A stretch of 27,751 nucleotides of DNA. Source: CAYQFQ01 sp964416925. GTDB lineage: Bacteria; Patescibacteriota; Minisyncoccia; Phycocordibacterales; GWA1-40-21. Positions within the stretch are counted from its first letter, which is position 1, and each line of letters opens with the position of its first letter. The notes under the pieces are model-generated. The model had not been told where the DNA came from. It saw only the letters and a list, made by a program, of their open reading frames with translations, and ran no database searches. The stretch covers positions 1-27,751 of the forward strand of contig CAYQFQ010000010.1 of NCBI GenBank assembly GCA_964416925.1, in the 5' to 3' direction. A program made the position numbers and the translations under genes. Shown piece by piece: positions 7,273-15,800 of the stretch.

Positions 7273-9552
7273 CTACTTAGCAACCACAACAGCTTCGTCA
7301 AACTGAATTGAAAGGAGCCTGGAAATACCATCATTACCCATAGTTACACCATATATAATACCAGCTCGAGACATCGTCTCTCTATTGTGAGTAATAAGGA
7401 TTAGCTGAGAATATTTAGACAAATTCTCTATCATATCTCCGTATTTCTTTGAATTAGCTTCATCAAGAGCAGCATCAGTCTCATCAAGAATAATAAAAGG
7501 TGGTGGATTAACCTGTGAAATAGCAAAAATAAGTGCGATAGAAGTAAGAGCTCTTTCACCACCGGACAACATCATCAATCCCTTTATTTTTTTCTTCGGA
7601 AGATTTACTTCGATATCAAGCCCCTCTTCTGTTTCTTCTTCCTCAATTCCAATTTCGCCATCTTCGCCAACAACTAGGTCAGTATCTTTACGTTTTCTTT
7701 TCTTTTCTTTTATTACAGACAATGACGCACTTCCACCACCAAACATAGCGATAAAAAATTCACTAAACTGAGTGTTTATTTTATTCACACCTTCTTTAAA
7801 TTCAATAGTGAGTTTTTCCTCGAGTTCTTTAATAAGAATTTTTAGTGACTCTGAAGATTTTATTAAATCTTCTAATTCTTTTTCTAAGAAAGTATCTCTT
7901 TCACTTGTTTCTCTGTACTCCTTCAGTATCTCGTCTGCCCCAGACACACCTGCATCCTCTAAACGAATTTTCATTTTCTCCATGGACCTTTTTCTCTCTT
8001 CTTGAACAACCCTGTCTTCTGAAATAATATTTTCCATGGAGATCACATTGCCGGCATTGTCTTTTATCTCGATATCCTTATATCTCAAAGCAGAAACACC
8101 AACTAAAATTGAAGCTTCTTGAAGTTCTTTCTTAAATTCATCTTCCGAGTGTAGCAAGGCTTTTTCTCTTAGGAAAATAATATTAAGCTTACTTCTTATT
8201 TCATTCTGTTCTGCCACTACTCTAAATAATGCTTTTTCTGCGTCTCTGTTTGAATCTTTTTCTTTTTCAATTTCATCTTTAAGTGCAGAATATTCCAAAG
8301 TTAATTTATCCTCCAAAGATACAAACTCTAACATGTACATCTCTTTCTGCTTCTTCTGGTTTTCTAGAATACCTATTTCTTTTTTTATCTCCTCAGATGA
8401 ATCATCTGTCTCAGTACTTCTATTTCTTGCGATAAACTCACTAAATAATTTTCTTATATTTCTAAATATTTCTTTTACCTTCGACAAATCCTCCATAGTC
8501 TCAACACTCTGGATTTCTAACTCGATTGATCTATTGAGATTTTCAACTGTAGAAAGTTCTATGAGTTTCTGTTGACCAACAACTCTTGCGTCATTTTGTT
8601 TTTTGAGTAAGCGCAATAAAGACGATATCTCTCCCTCTATCCTTCCGACTTCTCTCATTATTGAATCTTTCTTATCTCTATTTTCTTTAATCTGCTTCTC
8701 CACAAAGACAACCCTGTCGCTTTTTTCGTCTTTAGCCGTTGATCTTTCTAATACATTTTTTGCATCCACAAGTTCCCTTTCTAAAAGTTTCATCTTCTCT
8801 TCTGGCTCTTTTCTGTCTAATTGAATCAACTCTTTCTCCCTTTTTAAATAAGTTTCTTCACGTTTGAAATATTCATGATAAAAATTGTTCAAACTCTCCT
8901 TCATTTCCGCTGTCTTTTCTATCTTTTCCACCTGTTTTCTAAGGAATCTAATATGCGGAGCAATTTCCCTTCTAAGTGATTCTGTTTGTTTAATATTTTC
9001 CTCAGTCTTCTCAAGTTTTCTTTGACTCTCTTCTTTTTTATACTGATATATTTTAAGACCTAAGGCTTCTTCGATAATATCCCTTCTCTCACGAATATTT
9101 GCATTCAAAATCTTATCTGCCTCACCTTGTGAAATTATATGATATCCGGAAGACCCTATGTGCGCAGAGGCGAGAAGTTCTATTATATCTCTAAGTCTTA
9201 CCTGGCTACCATTAATTAAATATTCACTTGATGAATCTCTATTGACGACTCTCTCTATCGAAACTTCATCAAAATCAATATTCAAAATTCTTCTACTATT
9301 ATTAAAAATAACTTTAACAGCTGCTCTGTTTGATCGAGATGCGTCCTTACCACCATTAAAGATTAAATCCTCAGCCCTCTTACCTCTTAAAGATTTTATT
9401 GATTGTTCTCCCAATACAAAACGGAAAGCCTCAGCTACGTTTGATTTACCTGAACCGTTTGGCCCAACAATAGATGATATAGGAGATGTAAATTCCAAAA
9501 AACCCTTCTTCCCAAAGGATTTGAAACCACTAATTTCTATACTCTTTAACAT
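7273..9552 (-). CDS. smc: Short SMC-like chromosome segregation ATPase
   Basis: The N-terminal head (MLKSIEISGFKSFGKKG) has Walker A GPNGSGKS at 30-37 and the SMC-typical LRGKRAEDLIFNGG and SGYHIISQGEADKIL. The C-terminal head has signature LSGGERALTS (662-671), Walker B FIILDETDAALDEAN (686 on) and the His-switch ITHN. Between them lie about 430 charged residues predicted to form coiled coil. At 759 residues it is far shorter than bacterial SMC (about 1,150-1,200), and no globular hinge with its glycine-rich dimer motifs can be seen. A very acidic insert (GEDGEIGIEEEETEEGLD) precedes the signature. It should bind and organise DNA; how it dimerises without a hinge is unclear. A RecN- or SbcC-like role is an alternative. 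TAGAAT lies 7 nt before the ATG. Confidence 0.9.
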   Translation of the reverse strand: MLKSIEISGFKSFGKKGFLEFTSPISSIVGPNGSGKSNVAEAFRFVLGEQSIKSLRGKRAEDLIFNGGKDASRSNRAAVKVIFNNSRRILNIDFDEVSIERVVNRDSSSEYLINGSQVRLRDIIELLASAHIGSSGYHIISQGEADKILNANIRERRDIIEEALGLKIYQYKKEESQRKLEKTEENIKQTESLRREIAPHIRFLRKQVEKIEKTAEMKESLNNFYHEYFKREETYLKREKELIQLDRKEPEEKMKLLERELVDAKNVLERSTAKDEKSDRVVFVEKQIKENRDKKDSIMREVGRIEGEISSLLRLLKKQNDARVVGQQKLIELSTVENLNRSIELEIQSVETMEDLSKVKEIFRNIRKLFSEFIARNRSTETDDSSEEIKKEIGILENQKKQKEMYMLEFVSLEDKLTLEYSALKDEIEKEKDSNRDAEKALFRVVAEQNEIRSKLNIIFLREKALLHSEDEFKKELQEASILVGVSALRYKDIEIKDNAGNVISMENIISEDRVVQEERKRSMEKMKIRLEDAGVSGADEILKEYRETSERDTFLEKELEDLIKSSESLKILIKELEEKLTIEFKEGVNKINTQFSEFFIAMFGGGSASLSVIKEKKRKRKDTDLVVGEDGEIGIEEEETEEGLDIEVNLPKKKIKGLMMLSGGERALTSIALIFAISQVNPPPFIILDETDAALDEANSKKYGDMIENLSKYSQLILITHNRETMSRAGIIYGVTMGNDGISRLLSIQFDEAVVVAK

Positions 9553-9559
9553 TCCTTAC

Positions 9560-9565
9560 ATTCTA
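9560..9565 (-). promoter_or_regulatory. -10 box of smc
   Basis: TAGAAT on the minus strand, 7 nt before the smc ATG at 9552 and just after the terminator of the preceding gene, so smc is its own unit with a leaderless mRNA. Confidence 0.5.
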
Positions 9566-9584
9566 TCAAATAAACGAATACGAA

Positions 9585-9605
9585 AAAAGGGCTATTCACC
9601 CTTTT
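9585..9605 (-). terminator. Intrinsic terminator ending the nusB-rnc operon
   Basis: AAAAGGG (9585-9591) pairs with CCCTTTT (9599-9605). A run of six Ts follows on the minus strand. It lies between the small unknown gene and smc. Confidence 0.75.
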
Positions 9606-9633
9606 GTAATATCGGAAGAAGTTTTTCTATTTT

Positions 9634-9933
9634 TTAAGCTTCAACTCTCTTATCTGGTGTGTCATAGACTTTTGTTTTTTCTGGAATACGCCCATCAACC
9701 AATCTCTGCCATAGTTCAAGTGATTGAAAATCTACACTCTCACTTTTCAACTGATCAGTAATTTGACCCCTGATCACAAGAAACTCCCTAAGTCTTTTTT
9801 TCCCATCTTCTGAAGAAAGATCACAATTCTCCACAAATTCCTGTTGGGCACGTTCTAAAACTTCGTGTATTGGTTTAACACCCTCGTTCTGTTCTGGCTT
9901 TATTATTGATTCTGGACTAAAAAATTCTCCCAT
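9634..9933 (-). CDS. Small unknown acidic protein downstream of rnc
   Basis: A 99-residue soluble protein with no recognised family. It is highly charged and mostly helical in character (EVLERAQQEFVENCDLSSEDGKKRLREFLVIRGQI), with one cysteine, no membrane segment and no signal peptide. It starts 5 nt after the rnc stop and is followed by a terminator, so it is the last gene of the nusB-Nudix, rnc transcript. Translational coupling to rnc is likely, as no Shine-Dalgarno is evident. The tight spacing argues that it is real; context hints at a link to RNA processing but nothing in the sequence proves it. Confidence 0.7.
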   Translation of the reverse strand: MGEFFSPESIIKPEQNEGVKPIHEVLERAQQEFVENCDLSSEDGKKRLREFLVIRGQITDQLKSESVDFQSLELWQRLVDGRIPEKTKVYDTPDKRVEA

Positions 9934-9938
9934 AATAT

Positions 9939-10625
9939 TTATTTCTTTATTTCAAGAGCCCTTTTCGCCGCTTCTTGTTCTGCTTCCTGTTTTGATTTTC
10001 CTGTTCCTTCGGCTATCAAATCTTTACCCAAATACACACCCACTGTAAATTCTTTGTCGTGATCTGGACCTTCTTCTTTGATTGTCTTGTATGAAGGCGT
10101 AGTTCCCATTTCTTCTTGAGCTCTTTCCTGAAATTTACTCTTCGCATCCATCCAACCCTCTTCTGAAACTATCTTATCTATGAGATAAAAAATATGCCTT
10201 GATATAAAATATTTCGTGACTTCATAACCCTGATCAAGGAAAATTGCACCAATAAGTGCTTCAATCGTGTTTGCAAGTATTATTTGTCTTGCTCTACCAT
10301 TATCTTTTGCTTCTCCTTTTGATAACAGTAAATAATCATTCATCCCCATCTTTGATGCAGCATCAGAAAGTGTCTCAGCTTTAACAAGTGCAGAACGAAG
10401 TAGAGTTAAAGACCCTTCCGTCTGATCTGGAAATTTTGCAAACAAATGTTCTGTGACTATAAGCTCAAGCACAGCATCTCCAAGAAACTCAAGTCTCTCG
10501 TTATGAGACATTACTGTATCTCTATGCTCATTTAAATACGATCTATGGGTAAAAGCCAGTCTTAGTAGATCTGGATTTTTAAAACTTATTCCTATTGTTT
10601 TCTCAAAACTTGAAAAATCTATCAT
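9939..10625 (-). CDS. rnc: Ribonuclease III
   Basis: RNase III cuts double-stranded RNA, including rRNA precursors. The 228-residue protein has the signature NERLEFLGDAVLEL (about 42-55) with the metal-binding Glu and Asp, and LANTIEALIGAIFLDQGY (about 116-133) with the second acidic pair. A C-terminal double-stranded RNA-binding domain runs from about 159 (DAKSKFQERAQEE) to the end (GTGKSKQEAEQEAAKRALE). Length and domain order are normal. It begins 4 nt after the nusB-Nudix stop and is followed 5 nt later by the small unknown gene, so the three are co-transcribed. Confidence 0.97.
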   Translation of the reverse strand: MIDFSSFEKTIGISFKNPDLLRLAFTHRSYLNEHRDTVMSHNERLEFLGDAVLELIVTEHLFAKFPDQTEGSLTLLRSALVKAETLSDAASKMGMNDYLLLSKGEAKDNGRARQIILANTIEALIGAIFLDQGYEVTKYFISRHIFYLIDKIVSEEGWMDAKSKFQERAQEEMGTTPSYKTIKEEGPDHDKEFTVGVYLGKDLIAEGTGKSKQEAEQEAAKRALEIKK

Positions 10626-10629
10626 AAAA

Positions 10630-11538
10630 TTAACTTACCTTTTCTGACAAAATCGTTATAGCTTTAGTGATAATTGGTAAAATATCATTATAGAAATTAA
10701 GACTCTCAATTTCTTGAAGTTTGAACCATTTTGTATCATCAAGGCCACCACTCTTTCCCAAAGTGAGATCCTTCATCTCAGGACATTTTGCTAGAAAGTA
10801 CGTAACATTTTTTCTTATCTTACCCTCTTCTGGATGATTTGCAACATATTCATTATTTAAGAGCTCATCTTCTACCACTACGTCAATACCCATTTCTTCT
10901 TTAACTTCTCGGACAATACCATTCTGCATGGTTTCATCTTCTCCAAGTCGTCCTTTTGTAAGTGTCCATCTACCAAAGACATCATGAACAAATGCAAGAT
11001 ATATTACTCCCTCGTGTTTTGCATATACTACAGCACCTACCAGCCTCTTAATGGGCATTTCTTCAAAGGGGATATCTGCAATTTTATTTTTTCTTTTTGA
11101 GGTTTCTTCTTTCCCTGGTTCACCAAGTTCTTTATAAATGGTTCCCAAGACTCCATTAACAAAACTACCACTTTTCTCTCCACTGTAGCTCTTTGCAAGC
11201 TCTATAGCCTCATTAATAGCAACTTTTGCAGGAACTTCTTTTCTATCAGAAAAGATCAGCTCATATAAGCCAATTCTCAAAATATTTCTATCAACAGCTG
11301 AAATTTTTTCAAGTGGCCAGTCAGGCGCAGCTTTACTAATTATGTTATCTAAGTCAGCCTGTTTATCTAAAACACCTTTTAAAAGGTTCTCAATAAAGGG
11401 AACATCTGTCTCGCCATTTCCAAATTCTTCGTTTATTCTTTTCAGTGACGCCAAAGTCTGTTCTCTTGTAAGATTTCTGAAATCCCACTCAAAAGCGGTT
11501 TGGAGAACTATAGATCTAGCAAGGTGCCTATTTGACAT
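10630..11538 (-). CDS. nusB: NusB-Nudix fusion protein
   Basis: The 302-residue protein joins two domains. Residues 1 to about 138 are NusB (MSNRHLARSIVLQTAFEWDF, ISAVDRNILRIGLYEL, VPAKVAINEAIELAKSY, FVNGVLGTIYKEL), which binds boxA RNA with S10 in rRNA antitermination. A linker (about 139-160) leads to a Nudix hydrolase fold whose Nudix box is complete: GRLGEDETMQNGIVREVKEE followed by MGI, matching G-x5-E-x7-R-E-U-x-E-E-x-G-U. The Nudix partner should hydrolyse a nucleoside diphosphate linked to another group, such as a dinucleoside polyphosphate, a damaged NTP or an RNA cap; the substrate is unknown. It is the first gene of the nusB-rnc operon. No frameshift or internal start separates the two halves. 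Confidence 0.93.
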   Translation of the reverse strand: MSNRHLARSIVLQTAFEWDFRNLTREQTLASLKRINEEFGNGETDVPFIENLLKGVLDKQADLDNIISKAAPDWPLEKISAVDRNILRIGLYELIFSDRKEVPAKVAINEAIELAKSYSGEKSGSFVNGVLGTIYKELGEPGKEETSKRKNKIADIPFEEMPIKRLVGAVVYAKHEGVIYLAFVHDVFGRWTLTKGRLGEDETMQNGIVREVKEEMGIDVVVEDELLNNEYVANHPEEGKIRKNVTYFLAKCPEMKDLTLGKSGGLDDTKWFKLQEIESLNFYNDILPIITKAITILSEKVS

Positions 11539-11560
11539 AAAACTTTTTAAGTTTGTCTTA

Positions 11561-11583
11561 GAGTTTCTTTTTCCTCGAAACTC
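11561..11583 (-). other. Hairpin in the rpmF-nusB intergenic region
   Basis: GAGTTTC (11561-11567) pairs with GAAACTC (11577-11583) around a 9-nt loop. No T run follows, so it is not a clear terminator; it may be a processing or attenuation element between rpmF and nusB. Confidence 0.35.
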
Positions 11584-11620
11584 ATTAAAGAACTAATAAA
11601 AAAACCTCAAACTTTAAATA

Positions 11621-11842
11621 TTATTTAGCCTCAGTCTTTCCTGCCTTCTTAGCTTTCTTAACAGCTTTTGCTTCAAGATTAATAACAACTCTGCCCTTGT
11701 ATTTTCCACAATTTGAACATGCTGTATGTCTCAAACAAGCTGATCCACAATCAGGACACTTAGTAATGGCATCATTCTTTAGAAAATGATGTGATCTAAC
11801 TTTTCCCCTTTGGGATCTTGTATGTCTCATTCGTACTACCAT
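11621..11842 (-). CDS. rpmF: 50S ribosomal protein L32
   Basis: A 73-residue L32. The conserved N-terminus is MVVRMRHTRSQRGKVRSHHFL and the zinc ribbon is CPDCGSACLRHTACSNCG with all four cysteines, so this is the zinc-binding form. A Lys/Ala-rich tail follows (KAVKKAKKAGKTEAK). The first ATG is preferred over the one at 11830 because a TATATT box lies 7 nt upstream and the MVVRMRHT opening is common in related lineages. It precedes nusB-rnc in the same direction, with an 82-nt gap that has no clear terminator, so read-through is possible. Confidence 0.96.
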   Translation of the reverse strand: MVVRMRHTRSQRGKVRSHHFLKNDAITKCPDCGSACLRHTACSNCGKYKGRVVINLEAKAVKKAKKAGKTEAK

Positions 11843-11849
11843 AATGTTG

Positions 11850-11855
11850 AATATA
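11850..11855 (-). promoter_or_regulatory. -10 box of rpmF
   Basis: TATATT on the minus strand, 7 nt before the rpmF ATG; predicts a leaderless transcript. Confidence 0.5.
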
Positions 11856-11877
11856 CTACCCTATTTCTGACTTTAAT

Positions 11878-12002
11878 GCAAATTTACCCCGTTAAATTAG
11901 ATTTGAGACTATTTATTCCAATCATTTTCACATATACAGGCATATTATACCTTGCCAGATAATGTTTTTCCTATAAAACTCAAATCTCAATTTTAAATTT
12001 GC
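11878..12002. repeat. 125-bp imperfect inverted repeat between rpmF and rnhB
   Basis: GCAAATTTA (11878-11886) pairs with TAAATTTGC (11994-12002). Inside it, AAATT and AGATTTGAG (11894-11907) pair with CTCAAATCT and AATTT (11979-11993). The centre holds no ORF. The shape resembles a small non-coding insertion (MITE-like) or a long AT-rich hairpin; no target duplication was identified. It is the only content of the 192-nt gap between these genes. Confidence 0.65.
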
Positions 12003-12034
12003 CCATTATTGATTTTTTGAAAATTTAAAATTAT

Positions 12035-12637
12035 TTAACTGGGCAGGTGGCAAAAAGTTCTCCTATGTTCAATACACATACCATATTTCTTTATCGCTTC
12101 CATATGAGCTTTAGTACCATATCCTTTGTGTTTATTAAAACCATATTCCTTATATTCTTCTGCAAGACTAACCATAAGCTTGTCTCTACTTACTTTTGCC
12201 ACTATTGAAGCTAAAGCTATAACTCTTTCTTTTTCGTCTCCTTTTATTATCGTTTCCTGTTCAAATTCTTTTGGTGCATAAAGCCCTCCATCTAAGAGAA
12301 CCTTACACTCTTTCGGATCTGCTTTTATATTTAACAGGGCTTCTTCCAAACATTTTTTTATGCAAATACTTATGCCAATGTTGTCTATCTCGTTTGCAGA
12401 GGCATAACAAACTGAATAATTGACGGCACCTTCTATTCTCATCTTTTCTAATTGTTCAAAAATCTGTTCCCTCTTTTTAGCCGAAAGTTTTTTTGAATCA
12501 CGAAGTTTTCCAAAAATAGAATCATCGAAACCAATAGGCATAGAAAATGCACAAACAGCAACTGGTCCGGCAAGTGGCCCTCTACCTACTTCATCAATCC
12601 CTATAATTTTTGATTTCACATTCCTAGTATAATGCAT
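12035..12637 (-). CDS. rnhB: Ribonuclease HII
   Basis: RNase HII removes ribonucleotides and RNA primers from DNA. The catalytic Asp-Glu pair is in KIIGIDEVGRGPLAGPVAV near the start, further acidic residues are in KVLLDGGLY and IALASIVAKVSRDKLM, and the family motif HKGYGTKAH is near the end. From the ATG at 12637 the protein is 200 residues, normal for the family. The upstream in-frame TTG at 12682 would add 15 atypical residues and is rejected. The chosen ATG has TATATT 8 nt upstream. It is divergent from dnaE, a natural partner in primer removal and replication. Confidence 0.95.
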   Translation of the reverse strand: MHYTRNVKSKIIGIDEVGRGPLAGPVAVCAFSMPIGFDDSIFGKLRDSKKLSAKKREQIFEQLEKMRIEGAVNYSVCYASANEIDNIGISICIKKCLEEALLNIKADPKECKVLLDGGLYAPKEFEQETIIKGDEKERVIALASIVAKVSRDKLMVSLAEEYKEYGFNKHKGYGTKAHMEAIKKYGMCIEHRRTFCHLPS

Positions 12638-12645
12638 ATTTCCAG

Positions 12646-12651
12646 AATATA
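12646..12651 (-). promoter_or_regulatory. -10 box of rnhB
   Basis: TATATT on the minus strand, 8 nt before the ATG at 12637. A TTGACA further up (12677-12682) is 25 nt away, too far for a normal pair; it would suit TATTTT at 12652-12657 slightly better (19 nt). Confidence 0.4.
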
Positions 12652-12705
12652 AAAATACGAGAACTCTTAAGGTTCGTGTCAATTCTTGTTTTTAAAAATT
12701 ACTAG

Positions 12706-12711
12706 TATAAT
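12706..12711 (+). promoter_or_regulatory. -10 box upstream of dnaE
   Basis: TATAAT, 8 nt before the ATG at 12720 that opens a short ORF. The dnaE start itself is 91 nt downstream of the box, unlike neighbouring genes, where the box directly precedes the start. Confidence 0.6.
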
Positions 12712-12719
12712 AGACCTTA

Positions 12720-12797
12720 ATGGCATATAAATTTACACACCCCAGTAGTAGAGACTCGCAGACTCGTCTCACTACGGGGCAAGTTTACACACAATAA
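12720..12797 (+). CDS. Short leaderless ORF before dnaE, likely a displaced dnaE start
   Basis: This 25-codon ORF begins MAYKFTH, almost the same as the DnaE start MTKFTH, then runs through the GC-rich hairpin and stops at TAA (12795-12797), 5 nt before the dnaE ATG in another frame. It sits exactly where the promoter would place a leaderless message. It may be the old dnaE start cut off by an insertion, or a short upstream ORF that couples translation to dnaE. No independent function is claimed. Confidence 0.45.
   Translation: MAYKFTHPSSRDSQTRLTTGQVYTQ
12739..12779. repeat. GC-rich hairpin inserted at the 5' end of dnaE
   Basis: CCCC-A-GTAGT-A-GAGAC pairs with GTCTC-ACTAC-GGGG around a 10-nt loop, leaving two bulged As. 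It is much more GC-rich than its surroundings and is bordered by TTTACACAC on both sides (12732-12740 and 12784-12792), a 9-mer that recurs in the dnaE start (12811-12819). Confidence 0.7.
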
Positions 12798-12802
12798 AAA
12801 TA

Positions 12803-15800
12803 ATGACTAAATTTACACACTTGCACACCCATTCACATTACTCTCTATTATCTGCCCTACCACAGATACCGGACCTTGTTAAAGCTGCGAAAAAAGATGG
12901 AATGACAACTCTTGCTTTAACTGATAATGGTAACTTATATGGTGCTATAGAATTTTTGAAGGCTTGCAAAAAAAATGAGATAAAACCAATAATTGGTGTA
13001 GATTTTTATGTCTCAGCAAGAACAAGAAGTGATAAGGTCGGTGGAGTAGATTCTAGAAGAACCAGACTTGTATTACTTGCAAAAGATGAAATAGGATATA
13101 AAAATTTAATAAAACTTGTAACATTCTCTCACCTTGAAGGTTTCTATTACAAACCAAGAATTGACCGTGAACTCATAGAAAAATACAAAGACGGACTTGT
13201 TTGTATTATGCCTCAGTTTAGCGGGCAGTTGAGTAACGCCATCAAACTCAAAGACACCGAAAAGATAAATTCGATATTAAAATGGTTTAAAGAAATATAC
13301 GGGCAAGATAATTTCTTTTTGGAGATTACACATCACCCTGAAATTGAAGGTCAGGCTTTTCTAGAAAGTGAAATAATAAAACTTGGCAAAGAAACGAATA
13401 CAAACCTCGTGGCATGCCATGATGTTTATTATTTGAAACTAGAAGATAGAAAAGCTCGAGATACCTTGCTTCAGGTAAATAGTCATTCTGATTTTTCAGA
13501 AAAGAATTCCGAAGATGACGAAGAAGAAGACTTCTCTTTTATTTCTCAAGAAAAGGCAAATGACTATTTCAAAGATATCCCTGAAGCGCTTGCGAATAAT
13601 GAGAAAATTGCCGACATGTGCAAGTTTGACATTGAACTTGCAAAATGGAAATTCCCAACATTTATTGTTGAGAGTGGGCTATCTCACGATGATGAATTAA
13701 AGAAACTCGCATATGAAGGAATAGATAAAAGAGGACTTCCCCACAGCAAAGAAGTTATAGACAGACTTGAATATGAATTGAAAGTTATAAAAGACAAAGG
13801 TTATCCCCAATACTTTCTTGTTGTGTCTGACTTGCTTCGATTTGCACACGAGAACGGCATCTACACAAACATTAGAGGATCTGTCGCAGGATCTCTTGTA
13901 ACTTATCTTACAAAAATTACAAACGTTGACCCGCTAGAATACAAACTTCCCTTTGAAAGATTTCTAAATCCAGAAAGACCTTCAGCTCCCGATATTGATA
14001 TGGACTACGCCGATAACAGACGTGATGATGTTATTGCCTATACTCGACAAAAGTATGGAGAGAAAAACGTAGCTCAGATAGGAACATTCGGAACTATGAT
14101 GGCTCGTGGAGCAGTTCGAGATGTTGCAAGAGCGTTAAAATACCCTTTACCACTTGCAGATAAAATATCAAAGATGATACCTATGGGTGCGCAAGGTTTC
14201 CCAATGACAATAGACAGGGCGCTCGCAGAAGTCCCAGAGCTTAAGACATGGTATGACCAGGAGAAAGATGTGAAAGCTATCATCGATATGTCAAAGAAGG
14301 TTGAGGGGTGTGCAAGACACATTTCTGTTCATGCTGCTGGTGTTGTTATTGCCCCAGGGCCACTCGAGGACTATGTACCAATTCAATATGATCCAAAAGG
14401 TGAAGGAAAAATAATTACCCAGTACGACATGCATGCCGTTGGAGAAGATGGAGTTGGTCTTTTAAAATTTGACTTTCTCGGTATAAAAAATCTTTCAATT
14501 CTTGCTGACGCTGTCAGGAGAGTAAAAATTATTGAGGGTATTGATATAGATATTGAAGAAATACCCCTTGATGATAAAAAAACTTTTGACATGCTCGCTC
14601 GTGGTGAAACTATTGGACTATTTCAGCTTAATGGTTCAGGAATGACAAAATATCTTAAGGAACTTAAACCTTCAAGAATTCATGACATCAATGCTATGGT
14701 GGCTCTTTATCGTCCTGGACCTATTGAATCTATTCCAGAGTATATTGAAAGAAAACATAACCCTGAAAAAGTTAAATACCTCGACCCTAGACTTAAAGAT
14801 ATTTTGGACCAATCTTATGGTGTTATCACATATCAAGATGACGTTATGCTTACCGCTATTAAACTTGCAGGTTACTCTTGGCTTGAAGCGGACAAACTCA
14901 GAAAAGCTATGGGTAAAAAAATTCCAGAAGAAATGGCTGCTCAAAAAGAAAAATTAATGAAAGGATTTATTGCTGGAGGACTATCAGATAAAAAAGCTGA
15001 AACTTTATGGAAACTTATCGAACCTTTTGCGGCTTACGGATTTAACAAAGCTCACGCTGCGAGCTATGGACGTGTTGCTTATCAGACGGCTTATATGAAA
15101 GCAAACTTCCCTGCTATTTATATGTCTGCAGTCCTTACAGCTGACGCAGGAGATGTAGAAAAAATTGGTGAGTTTATTGCGGAATGTAAAAGAATGAGTA
15201 TTCCTGTTTTACCACCATCAGTAAATGAAAGTTACTCTGATTTTACTGTGGTAAAAATTGTGGGACAACCGGACACAATACGTTTTGGTTTAACTACAAT
15301 TAAAAACTTCGGTGAAGCTATATCAAAAGCAATTATTGAAAACAGAAAGAAAGATGGGAAATTCAAATCACTAGAAGATTTTTTAGGAAGAGTCACGGAC
15401 AAAAATTTAAACAAAAGGTCTCTTGAGGCCCTCATAAAGACAGGGGCATTAGATGAATTTGGTGAAAGAGGAAGATTGCTCACCAACATGGAAAATCTTC
15501 TGAAATTCAATAAGGAAATCGGTAAACAACCAGACTCTCAAGATTCTCTATTTGGGCTTTTTGATGGTGGTGACAAGGCAAGTAAATTCAAGCTTGATGA
15601 AGCACCAACGGCCTCAATAGATGAAGTCCTGGGTTGGGAAAAAGAGTTACTTGGATTATATATTTCTGGCCACCCGCTAGATAAATGGAAAGACGCTTTA
15701 AATAAACAAAAAATAAATATTAAAAAAATAAAAGACCTACCTGCGCAGGCAGGAGAGACAGACCCAATTTGGATTGCAATAGACAAAGGTCAGCCTATCG

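Noticed and set aside
12638..12682. TTG start for rnhB at 12682
   Set aside because: It adds 15 residues not typical of RNase HII and overlaps a TTGACA promoter-like box; the ATG at 12637 has a well-placed -10.
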